A stretch of DNA of 64,000 nucleotides, from the NCBI GenBank assembly GCA_903861645.1, contig CAIOVE010000098.1, forward strand, positions 1-64,000, given 5' to 3'. Numbering within the stretch: position 1 is the stretch's first letter; each line of letters starts with the position of its first letter. Under the pieces are notes generated by a model. It saw only the letters and a list, made by a program, of their open reading frames with translations. It searched no databases and was not told the origin of the DNA. This DNA comes from an uncultured Hyphomicrobiales bacterium. GTDB lineage: Bacteria > Pseudomonadota > Alphaproteobacteria > Rhizobiales > Beijerinckiaceae. The translations under genes were made by a program, and so were the position numbers. Below, in pieces: positions 8,859 to 17,015 of this stretch.

Positions 8859-9902
8859 TTACTCGCCCAGACCGGCGATGGCGCGCGCGAAATCCGCCGC
8901 CTCGAAGGGTTCCAGATCGCCCTGGCCCTCGCCGACGCCGATGAAATGCACCGGCAGGCCGAACCGCTCGGCGATGGCCACGAGAATGCCGCCGCGCGCC
9001 GTGCCGTCGAGCTTGGTCATCACGAGGCCGGTCACGCCCGCCACCTTGCCGAAGATGTCGACCTGATTCAGCGCGTTCTGGCCGACCGTCGCGTCGAGCA
9101 CCAGCAGCACCGCGTGGGGCGCGGCGGAGTCGACCTTTTTCATCACGCGGATGACTTTTTCGAGTTCGGCCATCAACTCGGCGCGGTTCTGCAACCGCCC
9201 CGCGGTGTCCATCAGCAGCACGTCGGCGCCTTCCGCGCGCGCCTGATTGATGGCGTCGAAGGCAAGGCCCGCCGCGTCCGCGCCCTGCGGTCGCGCCACC
9301 ACGGTAGCGCCGATGCGGCCGCCCCAGATCTGCAATTGCTCGATGGCGGCGGCGCGGAATGTGTCGCCCGCCGCCAGCATGACCTTGCGGCCTTCCGCGT
9401 TCAGTTGCGAGGCGAGCTTGCCGATGGTCGTGGTCTTGCCCGAACCGTTGACGCCCACGACGAGGATGACGAAGGGCTTGGCCTCGGGGTCGATGGCGAG
9501 CGGCCGCGCGACGGGGGTCAGAACCTTCTCGACCTCGGCGGCGAGAATGGACTTCACTTCCTCGGGGTCGATTTCGCGGTCGTAGCGGCCCTTGCCGACG
9601 GCGTCGCGAATTCGCGTCGCCGTGGCGATGCCGAGATCGGCCTGAATGAGAATGTCCTCCAGCTCGTCGAGCATGTTTCCGTCGAGCTTGCGCTTGGTGA
9701 AGATCGACGAGATGCCCTCGCCGATGGCCGAGGACGAACGGGCGAGCCCGTCCTTCAGGCGTCGCCACCAGCTCCGCTTCTGTTCCGGCTCGGGCGCGAC
9801 GGTGGCCGGCGGCGGCTCGACCGGCGCGGTCGGGCGCGCGCCGAACAGGCGGCCCAGCAGCCCCGGCTTTTTTGTCTCGCTCGTCCGCTCGTCGTCGCTC
9901 AT
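8859..9902 (-). CDS. ftsY: Signal recognition particle receptor FtsY
   Basis: SRP-receptor GTPase that docks ribosome-SRP complexes to the membrane for co-translational insertion. With the start at MSDDERTSETKK (347 residues) it has a short proline- and arginine-rich A region, then the N domain. The G domain follows with P-loop GVNGSGKTT (about 150-158), the GDTFRAAA motif, DTAGRLQN and TKLDGTARGG. The acidic A domain is shorter than in E. coli, as is common in alphaproteobacteria. It is divergent from the rluA-type gene, with 62 bases between the starts. Confidence 0.96.
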   Translation of the reverse strand: MSDDERTSETKKPGLLGRLFGARPTAPVEPPPATVAPEPEQKRSWWRRLKDGLARSSSAIGEGISSIFTKRKLDGNMLDELEDILIQADLGIATATRIRDAVGKGRYDREIDPEEVKSILAAEVEKVLTPVARPLAIDPEAKPFVILVVGVNGSGKTTTIGKLASQLNAEGRKVMLAAGDTFRAAAIEQLQIWGGRIGATVVARPQGADAAGLAFDAINQARAEGADVLLMDTAGRLQNRAELMAELEKVIRVMKKVDSAAPHAVLLVLDATVGQNALNQVDIFGKVAGVTGLVMTKLDGTARGGILVAIAERFGLPVHFIGVGEGQGDLEPFEAADFARAIAGLGE

Positions 9903-9964
9903 GGTTCGTCTGTTCCGCCGCGCCGATTTGCGCGCCCGCCGTCCTACCCGATACCCTGCCGGGC

Positions 9965-10669
9965 ATGACATCGGAAGAGATTCTTGCCCGGCTCCTTTAT
10001 CGCGACGCGCTGATGCTCGTCATCGACAAGCCGCCCGGCATCGCCGTCCATCAGGGCCCCAAGGGCGGCGACAACCTCGAGGCGCATTTCGGCGCGCTGC
10101 GCTTCGGCCTGCCGCGCACCCCCGCGCTCGCCCACCGGCTGGACAAGGACACCTCCGGCTGCCTGGTCCTCGGTCGCCACCGCAAGGCGCTGGAAACATT
10201 GGGCCTTCTGTTCAAGCAGGGCAAAATTTCCAAGACTTACTGGGCGGTCGTCGAGGGCGCCCCGCCGGACGAGGGCCTGATCGACCTGCCGCTCGGCAGG
10301 CTCGATTCCAAGCGCGGCTGGTGGATGAAGGTCGATCCCCTCGGCGCCGCCTCGCAAACGCGCTGGCGGGTCGTCGGCCGGGGCGTCGACGCCGAGGAAA
10401 AGCCGCTGGCCTTTCTGGCGCTGGAGCCGCTGACCGGGCGCACGCACCAGTTGCGGGTCCATTGCGCCGCCATGGGCTGGCCCATTCTGGGCGACCCCAT
10501 CTACGGCGCGGGCTTCGTCGAGGGCGGGCCCAATTTGCAGTTGCACGCCCGCAAGATCGTCGTGCCGCTCTACAAGAACAAGTCCGCCATCGAGGTCGAG
10601 GCCGAGCCGCCCGAACACATGCGTCCTTGGTTGGCGCTCTGCGCGCCGGCGTCCGTCGCCGCGCCTTGA
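9965..10669 (+). CDS. RluA-family 23S rRNA/tRNA pseudouridine synthase
   Basis: Isomerises specific uridines to pseudouridine in RNA. The 234 residues contain the RluA-family active-site motif HRLDKDTSGCLVL, with the catalytic aspartate at about residue 60, followed by KTYWAVVEG and LTGRTHQLRVHCA. The start MTSEEILARLLYRD is preferred over in-frame codons further upstream because those overlap the ftsY start region. There is no S4 domain, so it belongs to the shorter RluA/RluC-like forms. The exact target base cannot be told from sequence. Confidence 0.93.
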   Translation: MTSEEILARLLYRDALMLVIDKPPGIAVHQGPKGGDNLEAHFGALRFGLPRTPALAHRLDKDTSGCLVLGRHRKALETLGLLFKQGKISKTYWAVVEGAPPDEGLIDLPLGRLDSKRGWWMKVDPLGAASQTRWRVVGRGVDAEEKPLAFLALEPLTGRTHQLRVHCAAMGWPILGDPIYGAGFVEGGPNLQLHARKIVVPLYKNKSAIEVEAEPPEHMRPWLALCAPASVAAP

Positions 10670-10731
10670 TGGCGTGGGACGCGCCCGCTATCGTATGGCC
10701 AAGCTGAAAAACGCCGTTCCGGGAGGCTATC

Positions 10732-11664
10732 TTGCGCAAACTCATCACCGCCATGGCGTTCGCGCTGGTTCCCCTGACGGCGGGGGCCGCCGACAAGCCC
10801 GACTGGGCGTTTCCCGTGACGGAGAAGGTTCAGCCCCCCTCGCGCGACGACGGCAAGCCCAAAACCGCGCCGGGCAGCAACCTCAGCCTCACCCGCGCCC
10901 AGATTGACGATCTCTTCAATCCGCCCGACTGGCGGCCCGACCTGCATCCGCCGATGCCCGATGTCGTGGCGCACGGTCGCCCGCCGAACGTCCGCGCCTG
11001 CGGCTCCTGCCATTTGCCCACCGGAAATGGGCATGACGAGTCCGCCTACGTGGCCGGTCTGACCCCCGGCTATTTCACCCGCCAGATGCTCGACTTCAAA
11101 AGCGGCGCCCGCAAGGGCTCCGGATCGATGACGGCCATCGGCAAGGACATCACCGACGCCGAGATCAAGGCCGCCGCCGAATACTTCGCGTCGGTCAAGC
11201 CGCGCACATGGGTGCGGGTGGTCGAGGCGGACGCCGCGCCGAAAACCTACGTCGGCCCCGGCAACAAGCGCCTTGTCCATCCAGATGGCGGAACCGAGCC
11301 GATTGGTCAGCGCATCATCGTCGTGCCCGAGGACGAGGACATCGTGCTCAACCGCGATCCCATCAAGGGATTCGTCGCCTATGTGCCCAGGGGTTCGATC
11401 GCCAAGGGCGAGGCGCTGGCGAGGACGGGCGGCGACGGCAAGACGGTCGCCTGCGGCATTTGCCATGGGCCAACCCTGCACGGCCTCGCCGATATTCCCC
11501 CGCTGGCCGGCCGCATGCCCAACCACATGGTCCGGCAGATGTTCATGATCCAAAACGGCGACCGGGCCGGCCCGCAATCGGCGCTGATGGCGCAGGTGGT
11601 GGCGAAGCTGTCGGTCGAGGACATGTTGAACCTCGCTGCCTACGCCGCGTCGCTGGAGCCCTGA
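10732..11664 (+). CDS. Periplasmic diheme cytochrome c
   Basis: A 310-residue secreted protein with two class-I cytochrome domains, each with one haem motif: CGSCH at about residue 93 and CGICH at about 240. The distal-ligand methionine candidates are in GSGSMTA and GRMPNHMVRQMF. The start is a TTG preceded by GGGAGG at good spacing, giving the signal peptide MRKLITAMAFALVPLTAGAA. Similar diheme proteins accept electrons from periplasmic dehydrogenases. No dehydrogenase gene adjoins it here, so its partner is unknown. Confidence 0.85.
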   Translation: MRKLITAMAFALVPLTAGAADKPDWAFPVTEKVQPPSRDDGKPKTAPGSNLSLTRAQIDDLFNPPDWRPDLHPPMPDVVAHGRPPNVRACGSCHLPTGNGHDESAYVAGLTPGYFTRQMLDFKSGARKGSGSMTAIGKDITDAEIKAAAEYFASVKPRTWVRVVEADAAPKTYVGPGNKRLVHPDGGTEPIGQRIIVVPEDEDIVLNRDPIKGFVAYVPRGSIAKGEALARTGGDGKTVACGICHGPTLHGLADIPPLAGRMPNHMVRQMFMIQNGDRAGPQSALMAQVVAKLSVEDMLNLAAYAASLEP

Positions 11665-11673
11665 ACGCGCCGG

Positions 11674-12654
11674 TTATTTAGGCGCGAGCCCCAAGTCCTG
11701 TTTAGGCGCTAGCCCCATGTCGAACAGGCCGGCGATGTCGGCGGCCTTCATCGGCTTGCCAACGTATTTGTTGGCGTAGGCGTCGCGCAACGCGTCGTCC
11801 ACGCCCTTGACCTCGCCCATCGCCATGGCCGCGCGCGGATAGAATTCGTCGCGGATTTTGCGAACCGTCTCGGCGTCCGATTTCATGATGTCGGCGAGAA
11901 CGGGCAGGGCTTTCGGGTCATCATAGGCGGCGTCGATGGCCTTTTGCATCCCCGCCAGCAACTTGCCGATGGCCGCGCGCTTGGCTTGCAGCGCGCCGGC
12001 GTTGGCGATGTTGACCCGCACGCTCTGGCCCAGCAGATCCTTCGCGTCGCGCCCGTAGGCGAGGATGCGGATTTTCCCCTCGTTCAGTTCCTTCACGCCG
12101 ACCGGCGGCACGGTGAAGCCGACATCGATCTGGCCGGACATGACCTGCGTCAGTGTCGTTGTTTGCGTGCCCGTCGGCGTGGGCCGCGCGCCCTCGACGC
12201 CATTCTGCTTGAGCAGGGACAGGATGGTCAGATGCGAGGAGGAACCCGTCGTCGAGAAGGCGACCGTGTGGCCCGCCGCCTCCTTCAGCGATTTGATCGG
12301 GCTGTCGGCGCGCACGTACCAGAACGAGTCGAGCGCGCCGATGAATTCGGACGAAATGACCCGCACCGGCGCGCCCTTGTCGTAGGCGGCCATCACGCTC
12401 AGCAAACCATTGAGCAGGCCAACGTCCGCGCTGCCGGAGACGACGGTCTGGATCTGCTGGCCGCCGCCCTCGGTGTAGAAGAATTCGACATCGACGCCCG
12501 CGTCCTTGAAATAGCCTTGCTGCTTGGCGAAGGTCACCAGCGTCGAATCCCACAGACCCGGATGCGGCACGGCGACGGTGAGGGATTGGGCGGCGGCGGC
12601 GCCCGCGGCGCAGGTTGCGACGAAGCCGGCGATCGCGGCGGCGAGCCATTTCAT
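11674..12654 (-). CDS. NitT/TauT-type ABC transporter substrate-binding protein, orphan
   Basis: Periplasmic receptor of the NMT1/SsuA-like family (nitrate, taurine, sulfonate or thiamine-precursor type). The start MKWLAAAIAGFV gives a signal peptide and 326 residues, and a GGGAGAA ribosome site precedes it. Family features are GLWDSTLVTFAKQQGYFKDAGVDVEFF, GSADVGLLNG and HTVAFSTTGSSSHLTI. No permease or ATPase gene is adjacent, so it must use a distant transporter or act otherwise. The extreme C terminus carries an 8-residue tandem repeat (GLAPK repeated), described as a separate feature. Confidence 0.88.
   Translation of the reverse strand: MKWLAAAIAGFVATCAAGAAAAQSLTVAVPHPGLWDSTLVTFAKQQGYFKDAGVDVEFFYTEGGGQQIQTVVSGSADVGLLNGLLSVMAAYDKGAPVRVISSEFIGALDSFWYVRADSPIKSLKEAAGHTVAFSTTGSSSHLTILSLLKQNGVEGARPTPTGTQTTTLTQVMSGQIDVGFTVPPVGVKELNEGKIRILAYGRDAKDLLGQSVRVNIANAGALQAKRAAIGKLLAGMQKAIDAAYDDPKALPVLADIMKSDAETVRKIRDEFYPRAAMAMGEVKGVDDALRDAYANKYVGKPMKAADIAGLFDMGLAPKQDLGLAPK
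11677..11717. repeat. 24-bp tandem duplication at the 3' end of a binding-protein gene
   Basis: Two copies of TTTAGGCGC(G/T)AGCCCCA start at 11677 and 11701, with one mismatch over 17 bases and a period of 24 bases. The repeat is in frame and gives MGLAPKQD followed by LGLAPK and the stop codon. It looks like a recent short slippage duplication that extended the protein C terminus by 8 residues. Confidence 0.8.
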
Positions 12655-12819
12655 GGCGTTCTCCCTGTTTTTCCGCTTGTCGCGGATTGCCGTCAGCCTG
12701 CGGCGGGCCGCTGCCCGGGTCAAGATGGTTGCGCGACCCGTTCACCCTGTCGATTAAAATGCTTCGCATCCGGGCGGCGCGCTTGCTAGAAGGCCGCGTA
12801 CTCAAGGAGTTCTGGCATC

Positions 12820-13956
12820 ATGGCCGAGGTGGGCGTGACTTCTGGCGCGGGCGAACGGAGCGGGCGGTTGATCGACTGCCTGATCGCCGCCGGCTATCCG
12901 CGCGCCGAACCGGCGATCTTGCAACCCGCCGACGTGTTCCTCGACCTCTCTGGCGAGGACATTCGCGGACGGTTGTTCCTCACCGCCGATCCCTCGGGCG
13001 CCGAACTCTGCCTGCGTCCGGAATATACGATCCCCGTTTGCCGTGATTACCTTGCCTCGGCGGCGGCCGGCCAGCCGGCGACCTTCTCCTACCTCGGTCC
13101 CGTGTTCCGCCACCGGCCCGACCTGCCGGCTGAATTCGTTCAGGCGGGCGTTGAAAGTTTTGGGCGCGCCGACGCCGAGGCCGCGGACGCGGAAATCCTC
13201 GCCCTGTCGCTTGAAGCCGCCGCCCGCGCGGGCGCCGCGCCGCTCGACACGCGCCTTGGCGACACCGGCCTGTTCAATCGCCTGCTGGAGGCGCTCGACC
13301 TGCCGGCGCCCTGGCTGCGCCGCATCCGCCGCGGCCACATGCGCGGCCAGAAAATCGCCGAGATCCTCGCCGCGCCCTCGAATGGCGCGGTCAGCGATCA
13401 TTCGGGCGTCCTCGCCGCGCTCGAAGGCGCGGACCGGCAGGGCGCGCGGGCGCTGGTGGGCGATCTGCTCTCCATCGCCGGCATCTCGTCGGTGGGCGGT
13501 CGCACGGCGGGTGAAATCGCCGACCGTTTTCTGGAGCAGGCCTCCATGCACGCCGTCGCCGGGGTGCCGGACGAAAAGCGCGCCGCTCTCGAGGCGTTTC
13601 TCGCCATCGCCGGCGAGCCCGACGCCTGCTCGGCGGCGCTGCGCAAGCTCGCCCGCGACGCCAGGCTCGATATTCACGCCGCGCTCGATTCCTTCGACGA
13701 GCGGCTTGGCTTCATCGCGGCGCGCGGCGTCGACATGGCCCGCCTGCGCTTCGCGGCGAGTTTCGGCCGCAACCTCGATTACTACACCGGCTTCGTCTTC
13801 GAGGCGCACGATCCCGCCCGCGCGGACGGGCGGCCGCTGATTGGCGGCGGCCGCTATGACCGGCTGTTGCGCGTGCTCGGCGCGGCCACGGATATTCCCG
13901 CCGTCGGCGCGGCCATCTGGTGCGAGCGACTGGACAACACGGGAGCCGCCGCGTGA
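12820..13956 (+). CDS. hisZ: ATP phosphoribosyltransferase regulatory subunit HisZ
   Basis: HisZ is a histidyl-tRNA-synthetase paralogue that forms a complex with short HisG and is needed for its activity and histidine feedback. The 378-residue sequence has class II synthetase motif 2 ([13 protein letters not shown], about residues 89-101) and the HisA-like segment [15 protein letters not shown] motif-3-like [10 protein letters not shown] follows, without a complete synthetase domain set. It reads into hisG with a GTGA overlap, which fits obligate co-expression in the first step of histidine synthesis. Confidence 0.95.
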   Translation: MAEVGVTSGAGERSGRLIDCLIAAGYPRAEPAILQPADVFLDLSGEDIRGRLFLTADPSGAELCLRPEYTIPVCRDYLASAAAGQPATFSYLGPVFRHRPDLPAEFVQAGVESFGRADAEAADAEILALSLEAAARAGAAPLDTRLGDTGLFNRLLEALDLPAPWLRRIRRGHMRGQKIAEILAAPSNGAVSDHSGVLAALEGADRQGARALVGDLLSIAGISSVGGRTAGEIADRFLEQASMHAVAGVPDEKRAALEAFLAIAGEPDACSAALRKLARDARLDIHAALDSFDERLGFIAARGVDMARLRFAASFGRNLDYYTGFVFEAHDPARADGRPLIGGGRYDRLLRVLGAATDIPAVGAAIWCERLDNTGAAA

Positions 13957-14927
13957 CCGCCACATCCCCCCTGATCCTCGCGGTGCCCTCCAAGGGCCGC
14001 TTGCAGGAAAACGCCGCCAACTTCTTCAAGCGCGCGGGTCTCACCATCGCGCAGGGTCGTGGCGCGCGCGACTATCGCGGCGCCCTGAATGAATTGCCCG
14101 GCGTCGAGATCGCTTTCCTTTCCGCGGGCGAAATCGTCCAGCAACTGGCCGCCGGCACGGTTCACCTCGGCGTCACCGGCGAGGATCTCATCCGGGAAAC
14201 CATTCCCGACGCCGAGAAGAAGGTCGAACTGCTCGCGCCGCTCGGCTTTGGCCACGCCAATGTGGTCGTCGCCGTGCCGCAGGCGTGGATCGACGTGCGC
14301 ACCATGGCGGACCTCGAGGACGTCGCGGCGGCCTTCCACGCGCGGCGCGGGGCGCGCATGCGCGTCGCCACCAAGTATATTCAGACGACCCGCCGGTTTT
14401 TCGCCCAGAGGGGCGTCGCCGATTACCGCATCGTCGAGAGCCTTGGCGCGACCGAGGGCGCGCCCGCCTCGGGCGGCGCGGAACTCATCGTCGACATCAC
14501 AACCACTGGCGCGACCCTTCGCGCCAACGCGCTGAAGGTGCTCGACGACGGCGTCATTCTGCGCTCGGAGGCCAATCTGGTGGCGTCGGTGGGCGCGGAG
14601 TGGAGCAACGCCACGCGCGATTCCGCCCGCGCCATTCTCGCGCGCATCGCCGCGGAGGAGGAGGCGCGCCTGAACCGTCTCGTCACCGCGCTCGCGCCCG
14701 ATCCCATGCAACTCACCGCCGAGGCGGGCAGGGCCTTCGGCGCCCGCGCGCTGTTTGGCGTCGCGAACGAGGGGCCGTTGCGTCTGGTGTGCCCCGTCGA
14801 TCAGGCGCCGCGCCTCGCCGACTGGTTGATCGGCAAGGGCGCGGCCCACGTGGGCATTGGCGCGCTCGATTACATTTTCGGCGCGCGCAACGAACTCTAT
14901 GAAAAGCTCGCGCGTCGCATCGGCTAA
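13953..14927 (+). CDS. hisG: ATP phosphoribosyltransferase catalytic subunit (extended short form)
   Basis: Catalyses ATP + PRPP to phosphoribosyl-ATP, the first step of histidine synthesis. The GTG start overlaps the hisZ stop (GTGA) and gives [23 protein letters not shown] at the N terminus. The signature for PRPP binding is [16 protein letters not shown]...[16 protein letters not shown] (about 160-200). At 324 residues it is about 100 longer than the classic HisZ-dependent enzyme (about 210-230). The extension after residue 230 does not obviously resemble the ACT-like domain of long HisG. HisZ-partnered HisG of this length is, to my knowledge, typical of Bradyrhizobium-like lineages. The stop overlaps the convergent neighbour by three bases. 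Confidence 0.95.
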   Translation: MTATSPLILAVPSKGRLQENAANFFKRAGLTIAQGRGARDYRGALNELPGVEIAFLSAGEIVQQLAAGTVHLGVTGEDLIRETIPDAEKKVELLAPLGFGHANVVVAVPQAWIDVRTMADLEDVAAAFHARRGARMRVATKYIQTTRRFFAQRGVADYRIVESLGATEGAPASGGAELIVDITTTGATLRANALKVLDDGVILRSEANLVASVGAEWSNATRDSARAILARIAAEEEARLNRLVTALAPDPMQLTAEAGRAFGARALFGVANEGPLRLVCPVDQAPRLADWLIGKGAAHVGIGALDYIFGARNELYEKLARRIG

Positions 14928-15337
14928 AACGGCTTGACGATCACGAGGATGAGGATCGCGGTCACGATCAGCACCGATACCTCGTTGAAAAACCTGAAAT
15001 AGAGCGGGCTTTGCGTCAGCGTTCCCGCGACCATGCGGCGTAGCATGACGCCGCAGACGACGTGATAGGCGATCAGCGCCAGCACGAAGACAAGCTTCCA
15101 GTGCAGCCATTTGCCGTCGATGCCATAGACGGTCCACAGCGCCATGCCGAGCGCCAGCGCGAAGACCGCGAGAATCGTGGCGAAGCGGAACAGCCGGCGC
15201 GCCATGCCGACGAGCCGCGCGGTGGGCTCGCCGAGGTCGCGGGCCTGGGCGTAATTGACGAAAATACGCGGCAGGTAAAACACGCCGGCGAGCCAGGCCA
15301 TCACGGTCAGGACATGAAAGGTTTTGACCCAGAGCAC
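14924..15337 (-). CDS. hemJ: HemJ/CopD-family membrane protein, probable protoporphyrinogen oxidase
   Basis: Integral membrane protein of 137 residues with about four helices. The N terminus [20 protein letters not shown], the central [14 protein letters not shown] and the end [20 protein letters not shown] follow the UPF0093/HemJ pattern, including the conserved His near residue 8 and the WK pair. HemJ oxidises protoporphyrinogen IX to protoporphyrin IX in many alphaproteobacteria. The related CopD group is the alternative. The window also holds hemC and hemD, but this gene is not in that operon. It is convergent with hisG and overlaps it by three bases. Confidence 0.72.
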   Translation of the reverse strand: MLWVKTFHVLTVMAWLAGVFYLPRIFVNYAQARDLGEPTARLVGMARRLFRFATILAVFALALGMALWTVYGIDGKWLHWKLVFVLALIAYHVVCGVMLRRMVAGTLTQSPLYFRFFNEVSVLIVTAILILVIVKPF

Positions 15338-15773
15338 GCGCGTCTCCCGTTCGTCGCCGCGCGGCGCGCGGGGCTCCCGTCTGTTTACAACCGAAGCGCG
15401 GCGGGGCGGAAGCCCAACCCCGCGCGCGCCGGCGATGTTGGGAAAATATTTTTAGATAATTGTTTTTAAAAGAATATTTTTGATTATGACGCCGCGCGGT
15501 CCCTTCTTTGTTTACCGGCCGAACGGGAAAAGCTTCCTCCCTTCCACGCGAGCGGCTAAACTCCTTTCCGGTTGGCGCTCATGGTGCGCCGGGCCTTCGG
15601 GTCTTTAAAAGCCCAATGAAATCAGTCCCTGATCCGGCCAGTCGCGGGCGGCGCTCGCGCGTCCGCTTGGTTGGGGGCTCAAGAGAAAGCCGTGTGAGGT
15701 CCCCTCTGACTGACCATGGCTAGGCCGGAGCCGCAACAGGCGGCGGCTCCGGCCACCCTTTTTCGGGAGCGCC
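15338..15773 (+). other. 436-bp gene-free region with AT-rich patch and candidate structured leader
   Basis: No convincing protein is encoded here. At 15444-15487 there is a sharp AT-rich island in a GC-rich genome (AATATTTTT appears twice), which could hold a promoter or a nucleoid-protein site. From about 15574 several possible stems follow: GGCGC/GCGCC (15574-15590), a UUCG-capped stem (15591-15604), and GGGG-CTCA paired with TGAG-CCCC (15673-15704). A strong terminator hairpin (15723-15763) comes last, ending ten bases before the Nudix ATG. The layout fits a regulatory leader or an independent small RNA. No known riboswitch consensus was recognised by eye. Confidence 0.4.
15723..15763 (+). 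terminator. Intrinsic terminator immediately upstream of the Nudix start
   Basis: Perfect 12-bp stem GGCCGGAGCCGC (15723-15734) and GCGGCTCCGGCC (15743-15754) with an 8-base loop, then ACCC and a run of five T. It would stop transcription entering from the left, yet no plus-strand gene ends nearby. The ribosome site of the Nudix gene (CGGGAG) follows directly. Confidence 0.8.
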
Positions 15774-16349
15774 ATGGAAACCCCGCCGCGCATCGTCTCC
15801 ATCCGGCCCGTCCACGAAGGTTGGGCCTCCTTTTCCATCGCGACCATTCGCCTGCCCGACGGGCGTGAAATCAACCGCGAGATCGAGGACCATGGCCGCG
15901 CCGTGGCGGTTCTGCCCTTCGATCCCTTGCGAAAGCTCTGCCTTCTGGTCATCCAGCCGCGTTTCGCCGCCATGGTCGCGGGGAGCGACGCGCTTTTCGT
16001 CGAGGCGCCGGCCGGTCGTCTCGACGAGGACGACCCCGCCGCCTGCGCCCGCCGCGAGGCGATGGAGGAATGCGGGGTGCGATTGGCGGCCCTCGAACAC
16101 GTGGTCGACGCCTGGACAATGCCGGGGGTTTCGACCGAACGGATTGACCTTTACCTCGCCGAATATGGCGCGAGCGACCGCGTGACGTCGGGCGGCGGAC
16201 TGGCGCATGAGGACGAGGACATCGAGGTCGTCGAAATGCCGCTCGCCGAACTCGCAGGGCTCATGGATAGCGGCGGGCTGGTCGACATGAAGACCCTCGT
16301 GCTGGCGCTGGCGCTGCGGGCGCGACGACCGGATCTCTTCGCGCCGTGA
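15774..16349 (+). CDS. Nudix hydrolase, ADP-ribose pyrophosphatase-like
   Basis: Hydrolyses nucleoside diphosphates linked to another moiety; the NudF/NudK-like overall form suggests ADP-ribose or a nucleotide sugar. In the 191-residue protein the Nudix box is at about residues 81-102: GRLDEDDPAACARREAMEEC, then GV. The REAMEECGV core is canonical. The first half is one residue shorter than GX5EX7 and has Asp at the first acidic position. The upstream region RAVAVLPFDPLRKLCLLVIQPR matches the subfamily. Its ATG lies ten bases beyond a strong terminator. Confidence 0.88.
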   Translation: METPPRIVSIRPVHEGWASFSIATIRLPDGREINREIEDHGRAVAVLPFDPLRKLCLLVIQPRFAAMVAGSDALFVEAPAGRLDEDDPAACARREAMEECGVRLAALEHVVDAWTMPGVSTERIDLYLAEYGASDRVTSGGGLAHEDEDIEVVEMPLAELAGLMDSGGLVDMKTLVLALALRARRPDLFAP

Positions 16350-16416
16350 GGTTCCGCGCGCCATTGCGCGCGCGTCGGGCGCGGCTAGAATGGGTCATCG
16401 ATTCTCGGAGTCCGCG

Positions 16417-16761
16417 ATGCTCAATGTTCGGCGCCTGACGCCCGCGATCATGGCCCTTGCTTTCGGCCTCGTGGCGAGCATTCCGGCGCGCGCCGGCGAC
16501 CTGACGATCTCCGCCTCCGGCGTCGCGGTCGACGGGCCGAGCTGCGGCGCGCTTTCGCATCTGTCGCCCACGGGCTCGATCTGGCTGGGACATTTCACCG
16601 GCGGCTCCATAGCGCTGGGCGGGCTGGAGGCGGGCGGCGTGATCTGGCGGGATGCTTACGCCTGCTTCGACTCCAGAAAATCCTGCCATGCCTGGCAGCG
16701 CGGCCAGAAAGCCGCCTTTCGCGGTCTCGACGGCTATCGCACCTGCCTGATCATTCGCTGA
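16417..16761 (+). CDS. Small secreted protein, unknown function
   Basis: A 114-residue product from an ATG preceded by CGGAG at 7 bases; an in-frame ATG 27 bases upstream lacks a ribosome site. A signal peptide is evident (TPAIMALAFGLVASIPARAG). The mature part of about 85 residues has four cysteines (PSCGAL, YACFDSRKSCHAW, RTCLIIR) and could form two disulphides. No family is recognised. It is a monocistronic-looking gene 67 bases behind the Nudix gene. Confidence 0.6.
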   Translation: MLNVRRLTPAIMALAFGLVASIPARAGDLTISASGVAVDGPSCGALSHLSPTGSIWLGHFTGGSIALGGLEAGGVIWRDAYACFDSRKSCHAWQRGQKAAFRGLDGYRTCLIIR

Positions 16762-17015
16762 AGCCCGCCGGCGATAGAACTGAACCCGACAATTTTTCGC
16801 CCATGGTGGGCATTGACGCGTTCGACCTACGGCCCATGCGTGGGACGCGAATTGTCGCGCGTGGGACCATGGCGCGGCTCGCTGATATTGTTGTATAGGA
16901 TAACAGATCAGGGTTACCCGACGGAAAGGCGCTCGCCTTGTCGCGTGGGCCCCGACCGCGACGGCCCGCTCAAGGCGCCGCGCGAAACGCGCGTTACGCC
17001 CAAGGAGAATTCAGC

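Noticed and set aside
15508-15723. 71-codon open frame on the plus strand in the leader region
   Set aside because: The composition is Arg/Ser/Pro-rich and unlike a real protein, there is no ribosome site, and it runs through the structured leader. A small RNA or leader explains the region better.
15574-15763. Known riboswitch or housekeeping RNA (cobalamin, SAM, TPP, FMN, SRP, RNase P, 6S) in the leader
   Set aside because: None of the conserved core sequences of these RNAs could be found by eye.
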